This document shows, one piece after another, positions 9,992 to 23,696 of a stretch of 64,000 bases of DNA. How positions within the stretch are numbered: position 1 is the first letter of the stretch; each line of letters opens with the position of its first letter. Under the pieces are notes generated by a model. That model saw only the letters and a program-made list of their open reading frames with translations. It ran no database searches and was not told the DNA's origin. The stretch is taken from contig BEXV01000260.1 in assembly GCA_003118195.1 (NCBI GenBank), positions 212,567-276,566 of the forward strand, in the 5' to 3' direction. The stretch comes from Hemicentrotus pulcherrimus. Taxonomy: Eukaryota > Echinodermata > Echinoidea > Camarodonta > Strongylocentrotidae. The translations under genes were made by a program, and so were the position numbers.

Positions 9992-11788
9992 GCTGAGCAA
10001 TACTGCGTGAAAAAAAAAGGAATATGTTGAAAGATTTCCATTACATCTGTTACTTTGAAGACGTTCGATATATCTAGAGTAACAACATAATTATAGTTTT
10101 GTTAGTTCTTACAGTTCTTACGGGGTCACTAAAAACCATGTCTACATACAAGCAAAAATGGATTTTTTTTATTTTGATAGGCTGCACAAAATTTCATCAC
10201 ATTTTCATCGGTATACTTTTTAGATTTCTTCAATAAAGCAAGGAAAAGGGGAAGGGATATCGACATGAAATCCAAGGTTGTTACAGCTATTGGGAATATA
10301 ACTTCTCTATTACAGGAATGGATTAAAAAGATAGTTTGGCTCTCCAAGGTTGTCACTGAATCACACACTACACTCTCTACCAAGTTTTTCCTTTTTATCC
10401 ACATGTTTGAGAGTTGAGAGAAATTGATTTTGCTTTGGTTGCCCTTGGTCTTTGAGGCGCTCAGTTAAATTTCGATCGAAAGCATGGAAATAAAGCAGTT
10501 TTTGAAGTCTTAAAATACAAATTGATGTCCTCGCTGATTTAACCAGCTCTATGAGGCGATAATGCGAGGAATGGATGAAAGGCATAATACTGCATCAAAA
10601 AGAAGGGGAGGATATTGAGCGTTCTGCTCGCTCAGAGTACCCCTTTATGCTGCTTTCTTCATTGAATAGATGCGCGCTATTCGCCCATTAAGAAAATGCA
10701 CGGGCGCTGCGTTCATTCAGAAATGAAATTCGGCGATTAAATTTACATTCGTCGTTCGTTTGTCGTCGAAAAGGTACGTAATGTGGCAAACAAATCGATA
10801 ATGCGAGGACATCACTGCATTGTGTTCAACCAATGCTTGCCTCTTTTGTTTCGCGCTCTTATTCTTCACTACCATTTCCCCTCTTCCTCGACTCAAGATC
10901 GTATAATTTTTGTTCTTTCTTCCTCAAAAGCAAGAAAATTTCCGCATTTATTGGCTATTGCCGCCAATTTTGCGGCTGCGCTTCACGCCTTCTCTGTTGA
11001 GCGATCATTGATGCCATTGAGCAGGGGTAGACGAGGGGAATCTCACCAGCTCGTATGCTGCTGAGTTGGATTGTGTCACAGCAGCTTTTCAATGATCGAT
11101 AGTCATTCGACATGGTTAAGGGAAAAGTGACTTGATAAAAATCCTTCACATTTCAATATTTTTCCTGTAAATGAAAGAGAGAAAGAGGGAGTGAGTGATA
11201 TTGAAGAGATTAAAGAGCGAAATCTCGACAAAGATAATGTAAAGATTTCCTTTCGAAGCCAGCCTGCGACACGCGCTTAATGAAATAATAGAAAACAGCT
11301 AAATGGAGGAATCTGGTAAGGTGGAGGATTAATATAGATATACTTGTATCATAATGGAATTAAGTAGTACTATAAATAGTGATGAATTTTGAATGGTAAT
11401 AATCTCTGATGGTGATAAACATAGGTCTTTTAAGCATTATGACCTGTTCAAGACTTATACTTAAGTTATCCTTTGATTGGGTCGACCAAAAATTACAGTG
11501 TGGTCTCCATCTTAACTTAATCACAGTAGCAAAAACATTGTTTGATGTAGGGTCTGGCTGCTTGGATGATTGGTATTCCGTTAATTAACTTCTATATGTC
11601 ATACTGTTCTAAAACAAATTCTTTTCATGCACTTTACATTTCCACAGTCATCTTAATCATCACTTAAAACAAACCGAGAATCTATTGTTCCTCTTCCAAT
11701 TCTATCTATTACATTCAAAAACATTTTACCCCCTTATATACCACTTTCTATCTATCCATTTACTTTCTTACTTAAAAAAAATACATGT

Positions 11789-11816
11789 CTCTTTCTTTCT
11801 TTCTTTCTTTCTTTCT
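11789..11816. repeat. (CTTT)n microsatellite
   Basis: Seven near-perfect CTTT units. Confidence 0.9.
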
Positions 11817-11970
11817 CCATTCTTTATTGAGTAATGTCATCAGTAATGAACACTGTTTGTTCCCTTTTCCTTGTCTTTCCTTATCTTTCCAAATATTATT
11901 TAAATATTCAATCAGTGTTAAAAACAACCTGATTTATCATTTAAACCTCTCTATCTACATTTTCGAATAT

Positions 11971-12150
11971 TATCTATCCACATTTATCTATCTATCTATC
12001 TACATACCTATTTATCTATCTATCTACCTACCTACTTATACATGTAAGTAAATCCATCCATCCATCCATCTATCCATCTATCTATCTATCTATCTATCTA
12101 TCAATCTATATTTCTATCTATCTATCTATCCGTCCATCTATCTCTCTATA
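11971..12150. repeat. (ATCT)n / (GATA)n satellite with variant units
   Basis: About 180 bp of ATCT tetranucleotides interspersed with ATCC and ACCT variants. It reads as a Tyr/Leu/Ser/Ile-rich frame by chance. Confidence 0.95.
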
Positions 12151-15100
12151 TATAATCTGCCTGTTTGTCTGTCTTTTCTTATTTTATTTTTTTCATTCTT
12201 AATCTTTTCTTCAAAATTTCTTCCTCAACCCCTTCTTCCTCTTCTCCCCCGTTTGCTTTGGTAGTTCTGGTTGACATGATGTGGTGAGGTAGAAGAGGGG
12301 CGACGGAGACAGGTCCGTTCGTTATTCAGTCTCTCAAGGCATATCTCTCGTGTGGGATCAGGACTGAAATCCGATCAGCCTCAATTTGTAAAATTAAAAC
12401 TGTCTCCCCGTGTCATCACCATTCTCCAACCTAGTATCGGAATGGTTGACAATGTTATTAGTCTGTATTCTAACTTTCACCACCCTCCTCTCTCAGAGGG
12501 CCTTTACGCCCCTGCCGCAAGCGATAACAACCATTATGATTGCTGTGTGCTCGGCCCTTCCGCCAAAGCATGCAGTAATCAAACCATTTAGAGAGAGTGT
12601 ATGAGTTGATTAAGGCTCTAATAATCCTTACTAAGTTTACAAGTATCGCTTACAATCACCCTTAAGTCGGAGCCCGAGTCTCTCTTGCGTAGACGCCCTC
12701 GTCGACCGACGCCATGCACGCGAGTCTCTTTTCCCTGCCAAACTCTAGAATCAAATTAAGTAAATGGGTTTTTCTTCTGTGTCATGTTTCATGATAATCT
12801 ATCGTAATCGAGGGTGAGAGATGACTCTGATGCTCTTTTTCGGCTTTGACAGAAGGGCACAAATTATGGGAAAACGGAACTCGTTTAAGTTTGTCGGAGG
12901 TAGTGCAATCCGCCATCGCAAGGGAAAATATGATCCCTTTAATTTTATTGAGTTTGGCCGGGTCCCCGCGCATTAAGCGGACCAATACTTATAAATTACA
13001 TTCCACTCGAAACCTCTTAGAGTGCTCTCTTCAAAGCAATATGCACCAGCTAAAAACTAGTAATCTAATAAATTGTAAACTTACCACATTTAACCCCGCC
13101 ATTATTTGAAATATTCCCCGTAATCCGGCACTAAGGAAGGGCTTAGTTTCACCAGTAAAACGTACACTTTGAAGTTGAAGCCCTATCTGTCTAAATGAAT
13201 TAATCAATCTGGGGGATATACTATTTTATTTCCCTGATCAACAAATTTTGAGCGAATTTGCTCTGGGCTATTGAAATTCTAGTCCATTCTTGAAGAAAAA
13301 AAAGGTCCCTTCAAATGTTGGCAGTGAGATTGTATTCCCTGAGCTTCAGATGAAATTAAGCATTTGAATAAATACAGCAAGGCAATAACATTCCATAAAT
13401 TGTTATTCATCAGAGGTAAATGTATAGTTATGATCAGCTGATGATCCTAAATAAGAGACATTAATTTTCAGTATTTCTGACCATAAGTTCTCTCAACAGA
13501 TTCAATCATAATTCAAAAGGTACTATCCCAATAATTATTACTTACGTGGCAAAACACCATGTTTTTGAATGAAAATCTAATCACTTATTAGCAAACAAAT
13601 TGTTTTCAGTGTCTGATCAGTATCTGAACAGAAGCATCTGCCTTCTACAGATAACAATTTTTGCACTGTGACGCGTGCCATATCAATTAACCAACATTTT
13701 GGGAGAAAAAAAGCAGACATTACAATCATTAGCTATGAGCCTCGGTGCAAAGCAAAAGTACAAGAAATTGTGTTGTTCGCGAAAAGCATAAGAGACCCAT
13801 TATATAAACGAGAATAAACAAATCGTTAGTTCGGGAGACGCGATGGTCTGTGTTTTATCTCTGTCAAATAAACAAAGAAAATTAATTGAGTAATTGAAGA
13901 ACTCCTAATATCCTTCACGATGACATTCGAACCCACAAATTGGATATGATTCTCGTTTCGCGGTTGGCCCTCTCCTTCAAACTGTCCGAGATGATGATAT
14001 CCCTTTGGACTCTAACAGATGGATCTTGGGCAGCTCTTCATCCTAGATTCAGAGTCTTCCTTGGAAATTTATCGCCCACCCTCCAGATTGAATCAGCTAA
14101 TTGGTAGTTATCACAGAAACAATATATCTCCCCGCCCCGACCAATGGGTAGTAATTACGGCAATGAGGATAGTCACACTTCGCCTAGCCCATGCACCGAC
14201 TACTGAGAAATCAACATTACGGGATACGGCATTATGAATACGATAACGAAGAGGGAAAGGACTGGTGGGGGGAAGGGAAGTCTAAAGGTCTTTTGTGTGA
14301 ATATTAAAGTCGATTCCCCAATCTTTAACACTTTAAGAATAGGCCTATTCTTGTCATATTTTAGGATTGACCTTTTATCCTTCAACTATATAAGAATTAC
14401 AGTTTGTTTGAAATTCATTGCTCAAAGACTTCGTATATAGTGATAACACTTGATAAAAGCAAACATGAAATTCATGATGGCATGATGATCTACATTGTTT
14501 TTCATCTCATAACTTTATCAAATTATTGAATAAATTATTTTGTATAAAGTCAAAGAAATTAAAACAACAATAAAACAAACAAAAACGACTGTGAGAAACT
14601 GCAAGTTTTCTTGATCGTATTCCTGAGAGCAGGAAAGGGAGATTCCCCTTACCCCCTCTGCTCCCATAGGGCGGCAGTTTTGAGGCGAAGAAGCCGTGTT
14701 TAGGGTGATGGATAGGGTTGAAATGGAATGCACATGAATGTTAAACGTTTCCTCTGGTCCTTTCAAATCTTGCTTAGATCACTCTCGTAACATGAACAAA
14801 AATTTGACCTTCAGAATATTCGAACTCTCATTTGTTTTCTTCTTCAAATTGTGCAATAGCATGAAAATATATATATGATCTTAGAGTATTGTTTTCATTT
14901 GCTGCTCCGTGATTTGTGCGATTATGAGGTAGGCGTACTGAAAAGTATTTAATATCAGAAAGTAGATTATTATCACGCTAATAGAAACCTTAAGGAGATA
15001 ATTACGTATATGCAAAACAATGAAATCAATATGTTTATCGTTTTTTCGTGATAATAGGCCCAATTGATAATATATTTATCTATAATTAGATGAAATATTC

Positions 15101-15542
15101 ATATAGCACTATTATTTTTTAAAATGTTTTTTATGATTGAAAAGGGACAAACGGAAGTATGCAATCTTTGAATTAATAATATTATGTTTAAGAAAATGCA
15201 ATTGAAAACTAAATATGCTTTGATATAAAATTAGGCAGTATTTGATAATTAATTGCCTTTTTGACTGGTATGGGACGGTAAAATATACCGGTATGCTGTC
15301 TTGGGTATGCATTTGACGTAAGTTATACAAGCACACACACACGGCAGGGTGACGACCAAACAAAAATAATCATGAGCTTCTATTGACTCTGGGGCAATTA
15401 GGTAATTAATGAGGAGAAATTAATTGAGCATAATTCGATTTGAACGTTATTGCTATCTTCATATTTAGTGTTTATCCAATTGCAATGCAACGAAGCCCAT
15501 GAATGCCTAATTGCATTAAATCACTCGTATAACCTTGTCTCA

Positions 15543-15582
15543 TGGTCCAAGCGCATGCATGCACAGACTGCGGCTTGGACCA
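15543..15582. other. Hairpin with 10-bp perfect arms
   Basis: TGGTCCAAGC (15543-15552) pairs with GCTTGGACCA (15573-15582) around a 20-base loop containing repeated GCATGC. The stem could extend by two pairs past a bulged G. Could be a small element end, a binding site or a structured RNA; nothing decides between these. Confidence 0.4.
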
Positions 15583-15829
15583 CCGTATTAACCCACCCAG
15601 ATACTGTTCCCATTCTTGTTTGACAATAATTATTTTAAAATGATTTCCAATCTTTTTTAATTAAGGTACGACAAAAAGAGAACAATTTTATTGCCCCCTG
15701 CACGTGGATATCTGTCGCTTTACGCATGCTCTTGCTTTTCTACCACTGATGTCTTCCCTGCATGTCACCAGACTGATCATACCAATAACATTGCATTAAG
15801 CTTTACCAGTCATCAGAACCGAACGGCTT

Positions 15830-16110
15830 AAAGTGCTGCCGGAGTCTCCCGTGACCGAGGGGTGGGCGCTTGTCCCTATTATATCACCCCGTACCACGCC
15901 CAGGGGACCTCTACAAATTCATATGAATATCGTAGTTGCCCCTAATGCTATTATATCAAGTGCTCCAGCTAACAAAGGGCATGTACCGCCGCACGTTGGC
16001 CCAGGGCTGGGTAGCGGGTACCAACTGGCAAGCGCGTGTGGAGGGCAGGGGGGATTGGTAGGGGTAACCTTTTCACACTTCTGCACGCTCTCGATGTATT
16101 CCATTGTTTG
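15830..16110. other. GC-rich block in Mnx intron 1
   Basis: About 280 bp clearly richer in G+C than the surrounding intron, with CpGs and short runs of G. It is open in two frames (132 codons plus strand, 61 minus strand). The frames overlap antisense to each other, show no domain and lie next to no splice-like boundaries, so coding function is not supported. Possible regulatory module. Confidence 0.3.
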
Positions 16111-19100
16111 TCAAGGAAAAAATCGCATGCTCCTCAGGAACTTATTTTTAGAAATTTATGTGGAGGTGGTTAAAATCAAATTAATCGTCTTTCGAATTCA
16201 GATTTGTAATAAATGGAGAAACATGATATAGATATTTTCTTCTTATCTTTGCTAAGCAATCATTTTGAAAATAGATACAAACGCGCCATTTAAAAGCAAG
16301 AAAGACACTATGCTTGAGATTACAGTGAACATCTAAATTACTGAACAAAATGAACTTGCACAAATTCAGCCAATGACTACAAAGTGATTTCTTTTTATTT
16401 GATTAATTTAATCTAATTGATTTGAATTGAATTGAATTGATGTATCATCATCTTTGTCACAACTGATATCGCCACCATCATCATCATCTCCTTCAACAAT
16501 GTCAAGAAGAAAAAAAACCCTTGCGTTAACATCAGCCAATGTGGTATAAGACGATAAAAAAGGTGTTCTATACCAGCGAGGAACAAGATTCCGTGTAACG
16601 TATACACATCCGACCAGACTCTGACCAGACAGCGACGAAAATGTTATTACTACAGTTCCTTTGTCTCGGCTTTGGCAATCAACGTAATTAAAATCTCTCG
16701 GCCACCATGCACGGGTCGAAGGGGTTAATAGAATTATAAGAAGAAGAGGAGGGGGATACATGGACCCCCTACCTGCCCACGAGGAGCATTACACGGTGGT
16801 AACTACGCATTCGTTTTGTTTAACTGGTTTCGATGGATGTTATTTGCTTAGATTAGAATTTAATTCAACCATCACGGTCTTCAAAAGATGAATTTATTTT
16901 CTTGTAATTGAATTCGAACGATAGTCGGGGAAATTAAGATTTAATTAGATTAATCTGCAGCAACATCCGGATTATCTTTAGGAGGATCGATATTTATTTT
17001 CATTTAATAATAAGTTGATATTCATTTGTAATGAAAGCAATCTTTCCAAGAATAACAATTAGTATGGTCTGCTTCAGATAACTATGATAATAACTTTAAC
17101 GTTATGCTCATTAATATATTATAATTATATACTCAATAATCATTTTCGTTTGCCGAATGGAGGCCTTTTATTAAGTATTATCAAATTGAACAAATGAAAA
17201 TAATAATAATATTTTGTCTGCTGTACTGCTGTTTAAAAGGCTAGTGGACACTATACTGCACATTGAATGACTATTGTGTGTGGGTAACTGCACGTAATTC
17301 TAAATATAGATGGTGATAAAAATGATGATTCTATAAATAAACATTGTAAACACTAAACATGCTATATATTTGTTCTCATATCTTCATAAAATTTATGTAA
17401 ACGGTAATTAAATGAATTTTCGTGCTCGCAAAGATATTTCATAATTTAAGTGTAGACTTGTTTCAAAGTTCGTTTCAAAACCTGTTCTTCTATACAGAGC
17501 CGTGTGATTTAACTAAAAAACTATACCCATGAGACACAGACATAAAAAAGACAATGAGATTTTTGTATAATTCTTTTCTATACATTTCTTGGAATCAAAT
17601 CAGATAGAATGAAATATATGAAATGAAAGTTGTGCACTGCTTTTATGCGACAGTTAGCGTCGAAACAATTATCAAACTTTTTAACTTTCTATAGTAATTT
17701 TGATAACCGTATCTGAATGATTTTACCAAGAAGTTTTGACGAGAAGACTAGATTATGCAGGGCAAAAAGAGGTGGATAGATGGAAAGGTAAGTTAAGGAT
17801 ACGACAAATTACAAAACAAATACAAATGTAAGGGAAACGGAAACGTATAAGTGCTATTTGCATCGGAGTGTCACAATTCATTTTTATATACTTAAAGTCC
17901 TAAATTTTTGACAAAGTGACCCTAAATTGTAACATTTTACAAAAAGAAACCTAAACAGTCGCTGTTAGGTCTTTTAGGTTAATCTCATTGCACGAAATGC
18001 AGAATTATTGCTAAAATCGACTCACACCATCCTTTCAAACTCTTGTCGATATAAACCGTTCACCCACTCACGGCGAGCTCTTATATTAAATGATTATAGA
18101 ATTGAGATCAGTCGCGATGAAATGGTAATGATATGGACAAATTGAATTTCTAGATCAAGTTACAAGCCCCTTTACAAGTCTCTCATCGTACTCCCCATCT
18201 ACTAGGGACCGTGATTGGAATTTTGTTCGTCGCCTTGATATAAGAAAAGGTGTTTATCCCCGCCCTCCCATTCATTCCTTAATTCGAAGCGATGCTCCTT
18301 TTTAAGGTTTATCATCTCCCTGAGTCGAGCTAGCACTATTCAATCATCACCCCAAATATCATTAATTGACGTAATGCAAGCAAGGGATTCACACTCGCCC
18401 CGTTTTCCATCCGATTTGGGCGATAGTGAGTTGGCAAGCAATCCAATAATTGCACAAGTACTTAGAAAAACACGCCAAGTGTGAGGTGCAGCGTGAGGGG
18501 ACATGCCATTTTTTGTGCTGACTCCTAACCCCAAAACGAACGCTGACAAAAACTTAAGATTTCCTTTTCGTTGAAAAGAGCACACCCGTTTACTTAACTA
18601 TTCACTCAAATTTGTATTGGTTTTGTTTATTCTTCATTTCCTTTTCTTTTCTTTACCCGATGCAAAGTCCATATTCAAAGAGAAAGAAAATTTTCCACAC
18701 GCATGATTCCATCGTTTAAAAACATCTAGGCACGCAGTACAATTCCATTTCATAAAATGTAACCCATTTCAATTAGTAAAAAACTAAAGTATATTGAGCC
18801 AGCATTGCAGTTAAAGTTCTTGTAATCACATAAGATATATTGGTAATAAAAACTCGGCTGGAAATGTTGAAATGCTGCTCATTTACAACCATTAATGTCA
18901 AACATTTCCCCCATACTCCAGCGTCATCTTGAAATTTAATACTTAGTTTAACCCAGATGAATTCTACAACTAATAAGAAGACGAGCGAATGAAGCTCGTA
19001 AAAAGCATACTAAATAGTCTCCAAAATGCCTTTAATATATTGTCGACGTGGTACCTCTCCGTAATCGATATATAACAGCTCTTTTTTGTAATAAAAAAGT

Positions 19101-22100
19101 TGTAAAATTCATATCGTCGCAGATAGTCTGCCTTCATAAAAACCCCTTAGCAAACAATTAAATAGTTTATATCAAACCAGTGATTGATATATGATCGGTA
19201 TTACGATTGTTTGCTGAACGGTTAATTCAAGTTCTTTCGCTGGTTATATCTGAGTCATATGGAGCATGCATGTCAAGATGTAAATAAAGCTCAGTTGCTG
19301 AAATTAATCGAACATCTTCACTTCCAAATATTAATGCCGTTGGCCTGGTAGTACAAATTAATGACTTAATGGTCATGTTACATATCATGATAGCTATTTT
19401 CATACTTCTTTCCCCCAACACTTCTATTTATTCTAAATTAAAGACCACATTACCCTTGAAAGATATGAAGGACCATAAAACTTTTTGCATCGCTGATTTA
19501 TGGGTATCAAACAGGTTAGAAGCTGGTAGGTATAAACCATGGAGATCTCTTATTTTATCTCCATGGATAAACGTTTCTTGGGAGTGAATAACAACATTTC
19601 TGCTATGAATAATCGTCAAAAAGTAATACAGGTGTAGTCACCTAAATGAATCGAGGTCAGTAATTCATTCCCACATTCCTGTACAGATAATAAAAGGTGT
19701 AATTTTGTATACGCCTCATTTAATGCATGACACTCGGCTAAATCCCTGCTAAAATAAGCTCTTTAGCCCTTCGATTTCATCAGATATATGTAAATAGATA
19801 TGTAAACTCCCAAAACTAGAGTTTGAAGAAAAAAAAAGTGAAACTTGCTTTATCGACCATCTGTTTTTGAAAGACCACATTTTTTTGTTTCCCTCCTCGA
19901 AACTTATCTGTACAGTATATAAGAAGCTGTCTATATAGACCACTTGCATAAAGACCACTCTTATGGTAATATTCACAAAACGCACAAAGATGAAGTTATA
20001 ATTATGATCATTTCAGATGTCAATGTATTTGTTTCATGCATGACCACATCACGACTCACAGAAAACCTCACAAAGATCCTGTTTTACTAAATAAAAACGG
20101 TAATACACAGTAGAATAAAGCTTTTGGCCAAGTAGCCCCTCGAAAGGTCAGGAAAAAAATAAAACAATAGTAAAATAGATAGAAGGGGAAGGCGTGAAAG
20201 GAATAAAATAAGGACCCCACATACAAGCTTCTTCTAATCATTTATTATCCTTATAAATTCGCATTATTTACATCTGCCTAGTAAGACCTGCATCTTTTAT
20301 CCTCCAGTGCTAGTGCGCCCTCCATGGCTTGACCCATGCTACGCCTCTAACACTGGGCATGCATCCACAATACCAAGCAATAAGAGACATTGTCCGAGTT
20401 GCAGTCATTAAGTGAATGTAGTTCTATTGTTATACTGATTGTATTTGTTTAATTCACCTTCCTCACACCTGTGTGTCGGATCAATTACTCCCAGACCAAT
20501 CGGCAACATCAAACGGCTCCGTTTTACAACACCCTCCAATGTTGTGACTGTCAAATAGTAGCACATACCAGGTCCGTAATTATACTTGCATTGCGAGCCC
20601 AGTGTGTTTGGATGCCAGGCATGATTGGAAATAGATGAAAGAATTAAATAAAAGGAGGAGTAAAATGGGCGGCTGGATGGCAGGGACGGAGTGGCATTGA
20701 CTGGGTGTGTGTACACGGCTGAAGTGCCAGGTAGAGATAAGCAAACATCCCGGTCAGTATGCCATGCTCTTACTTCAACAACTCATTCACACATTTGTTG
20801 CTGTGAGATGGGTTGGTGAGCAGGGAATGTTGTCATAGATCTCCGATTCTTTCTTTAAAAACGCATTTAAAAACACCTTTTACACCCCTTTTCCCCATGA
20901 TGCAAATATTACCCATGGCCCAGTTAGCACCCCTCGAAGCAACCCCTTTCCCTCCCCGATGTCTTATGATTCTGCAATTTTTAATTAACGCGTGAGTGTG
21001 GACACACTGGTTCAAGTAGCCCACGAGTCGTCCTTTTCGAAAAGTGTTTACACAAAGCGACTGGACCTTATTGTGCATGCACTGTAATATAACTTACTGC
21101 CCGACATCGTCTTTGAAAAAAAAAAAAAATGTGATATAATGTAAATCGAATCGACAAGTTGGAATTATATGCAGCATAAAAATAATAAAACATTATAAAA
21201 AACTTAAAATATTCATTTCAAATGTAGTTTTCCCCTGAATTTCTAGTATAACCACTGCTTTATCATTGTCATAATGGCTAATTTTTATTCAGAATAAAGT
21301 GCCAATGAATAATGCTCTTCGGGATCAATTTCGCCAATCTAAACAATAGAATCCCAAGTATTGAATGTCAATTTCCCTAATTAATAGGTTCACATTCAAG
21401 ATATAGCACATAGATAAATGACATTAACTAACTGTAACTTATACCAGGCTCTATGCACATTGACTCTTGTATTCGTTCATTTATCAACTACAGCGCCCAC
21501 ACAAAACAAGATTACATTTCAATCTATCCATTGTTGTCATCATTATATCATTGTCACGGTGCATTTGGGCTGCTAATCCCTTACTAATCACACTTAATAC
21601 CCGTTTAATCAACTTACCGATATGTTTACCCGAACAAATTCTCAACCAATATTTTGGTGTTATTTCAGTCATTACTGATTAAAGGCATGATAACGGGTGT
21701 TTTGTTTTGTCTGAAGTTGTCCTTCTCGAGTTAGAGTGCCCTAGTTACCTTCATGTTTGAATGACAAATCATGTTTGAATTGCAGACACATTCTCAGTTT
21801 ACCATCGATTGTTACTATGTATGTTCACACCCCTTCCCTTCTATCTCTCTCGCTATTTAGTAATGACGACACTTCTTGATGTTGCACGGATGGAGTTTGT
21901 CGGACGTCAGTTGAAGATCATGATCATATTTGTTATGATATTATAGATACATCATAATTAAAGGAATAACAGTAATTGCTGCGGCTGTTCTATCTTGTCA
22001 GAAACAATACCGTACTCATATTTCAACGCTGAGTTTAGCACTCTACCTAACCCTAACCCAACATTTTTGTGGAAAAATAACCCAGGAGCAATAATAGGCG

Positions 22101-23369
22101 CGTACTTGAACGTAGTTTGTTTTTGCCGAAAATAATTTTTTGTTTGTTTAATTTATTTATTTCGTTACGGTGATGAAAAAAAAAATTGTTTTCAGTCGCA
22201 TATACAAAATCCCATTTCTGCTCCTGCCCCAAACTCCCCAAGCACCCCCCGAAAAAAATGTTCTTCTAGAATCACGCAGGAGGGGGGGGGGGGCATGATG
22301 ATGTATAGGGGCTCACATAATTTCTTCATGTACATGACGTAATCGTGTAACACATGCAAAGCTCAAAGTGGAACATCACAATCATGATCACAGATAATGC
22401 TTAAATAATCTTAACTAGGGACTGTTTCAATCTGTTAGGTTAGGCTTTATCTGCTTAATTACTGGAGGATTACCAGTACTATCAGAGAAGAAACGAAGGG
22501 CGTCATTGCACCATAGATAAAACGAGCACACACTAGACCGATTTTTCCTTTTCTTCTTTCCTGAAAAAAAAACAACACTAAATTACGAAACAGTGAATAA
22601 ATGTCTTTGTATTAAGCACTTTCTTGATTCAGGAGACTCGAAATCAAATTTTTTGAGCTACATTATATCAGGAATTATTTCGTTTAGAGTTGAATCTCTG
22701 ACTCCAAAGTATAGTAGTTGAATTACTATCTTGAGACTTGATTCTACTCCAAACGTAGTGATCCCTAACATAGTACCTTCAAAGTGGATTTCCACTCCTG
22801 TACCGATTACAAAGTGATATTTCAATATATCAATTCATAAATTTAAAAAATGATTAAAAAAGTTAGCCATCCCTTATGGGTTTTTATTGAAAAACATAAG
22901 CAGTGATAAAATGTGTGTCGGAACGGCTGAGTTAAGTTACGAAGTGTTACAATGTATCTATTTCGGGGTGCAACAAAACTCCTTTATGATGATTTGTAAA
23001 CCATACATTATTTGTTATACCTCAGTCATACGGCCAACCAACTCCAAGGGAATTTCCTTACCATTGGGTGTAATGAAGTTTCTGTTCACTTTTTTTGTCA
23101 GCCAAGTGCCGGTCTCGTGGCTGACGAAAGTACGTTAACCTTTTGAAAAGTACACATTGTCTCGGAGCCCCATTAATTACATAGTTATGCTAATTAATAT
23201 GATCAATACAGGCGATGATTTTTAACCCCACATGTTCGTTCGTCATAAGCTGCGCTAATGGTTTTGCGTATCGATTGCTACCTGGCTCTACGCTATCGAC
23301 ATGGATATAGATACGGTGACCGTCTGCATGTGCTAATAGCCCCAAAATGTATTTTTAACTTCTACTTAC

Positions 23370-23502
23370 TACCCCAGTCACACCAGTAAGACCGACACCA
23401 GGCCGACAACAGACCGATCAAACAATTACACTACCTCCTATCACCAACAATCGGTCAGTTTTACGTCGATTTGGAGTCGGTCCGGCCGTGTGACTGAGGT
23501 AT
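23370..23502. mobile_element. Small TIR element (MITE-like), 133 bp
   Basis: The ends read TACCCCAGTCACAC on the left and GTGTGACTGAGGTA on the right. They form near-perfect 14-bp inverted repeats with one mismatch and TA at both edges, as for Tc1/mariner-type insertions. Inside are repeated GACCGAC/GGCCGAC motifs on the left and their complements on the right. It has no coding capacity. Confidence 0.7.
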
Positions 23503-23670
23503 AAAGTTCGATACCAAATCCTTCTGTCCACTAGCTTTTATGCCAGACAACTCTCATGCCATCGTCCTATATTTTGTGTATATATAAATCCCAGGGAAAT
23601 GTCTTATTATGGACATTCTTTACCATTCTGTTTATATGCTTTGAAATGTGTACACAAAATAATATTGATG

Positions 23671-23696
23671 CATGATTGATTAATATGTGACGTCAC
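23671..23696. promoter_or_regulatory. TGATTGAT next to a perfect CRE
   Basis: TGATTGATTAAT fits a Pbx-Hox composite (TGATNNAT) and is followed within a few bases by GTGACGTCAC (23687-23696), containing the full CRE palindrome TGACGTCA. The window is AT-rich and TGATTGAT occurs elsewhere, so only the pairing with the CRE makes it notable. Confidence 0.3.

Larger units (their letters stand above)
2965..10000 (-). other. mnx: Mnx intron 1, exon-2-proximal part (motif-rich)
   Basis: The 7 kb of intron nearest exon 2 alternates AT-rich DNA with blocks that are clearly richer in G+C and CpG, notably about 3480-3890, 5570-5650, 6450-7030, 7260-7460 and 9610-9740. These blocks hold the paired inverted motifs, E2F-like sites and an NRF1-like palindrome listed separately. 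The many 60-90-codon open frames have no recognisable domain and no splice support, so I treat them as chance. The density of short symmetrical motifs suggests intronic cis-regulatory modules; this is inference. Confidence 0.6.
10001..15540 (-). other. mnx: Mnx intron 1, middle part A
   Basis: Non-coding DNA with GC-richer islands at about 10620-11070, 12240-12560 and 14000-14220, and the GATA/ATCT satellite at 11971-12150. The open frames here are 60-93 codons with no domain, no codon bias and no splice context. Nothing gene-like is visible. Confidence 0.7.

Noticed and set aside
15833..16231. 132-codon plus-strand open frame as a gene
   Set aside because: No domain, no splice signals, overlapping antisense frame, and it sits in a GC-rich patch where long frames arise easily.
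22040..22065. Interstitial telomere repeat (CCTAACCCTAACCC)
   Set aside because: Only about two units, within chance expectation for this window.
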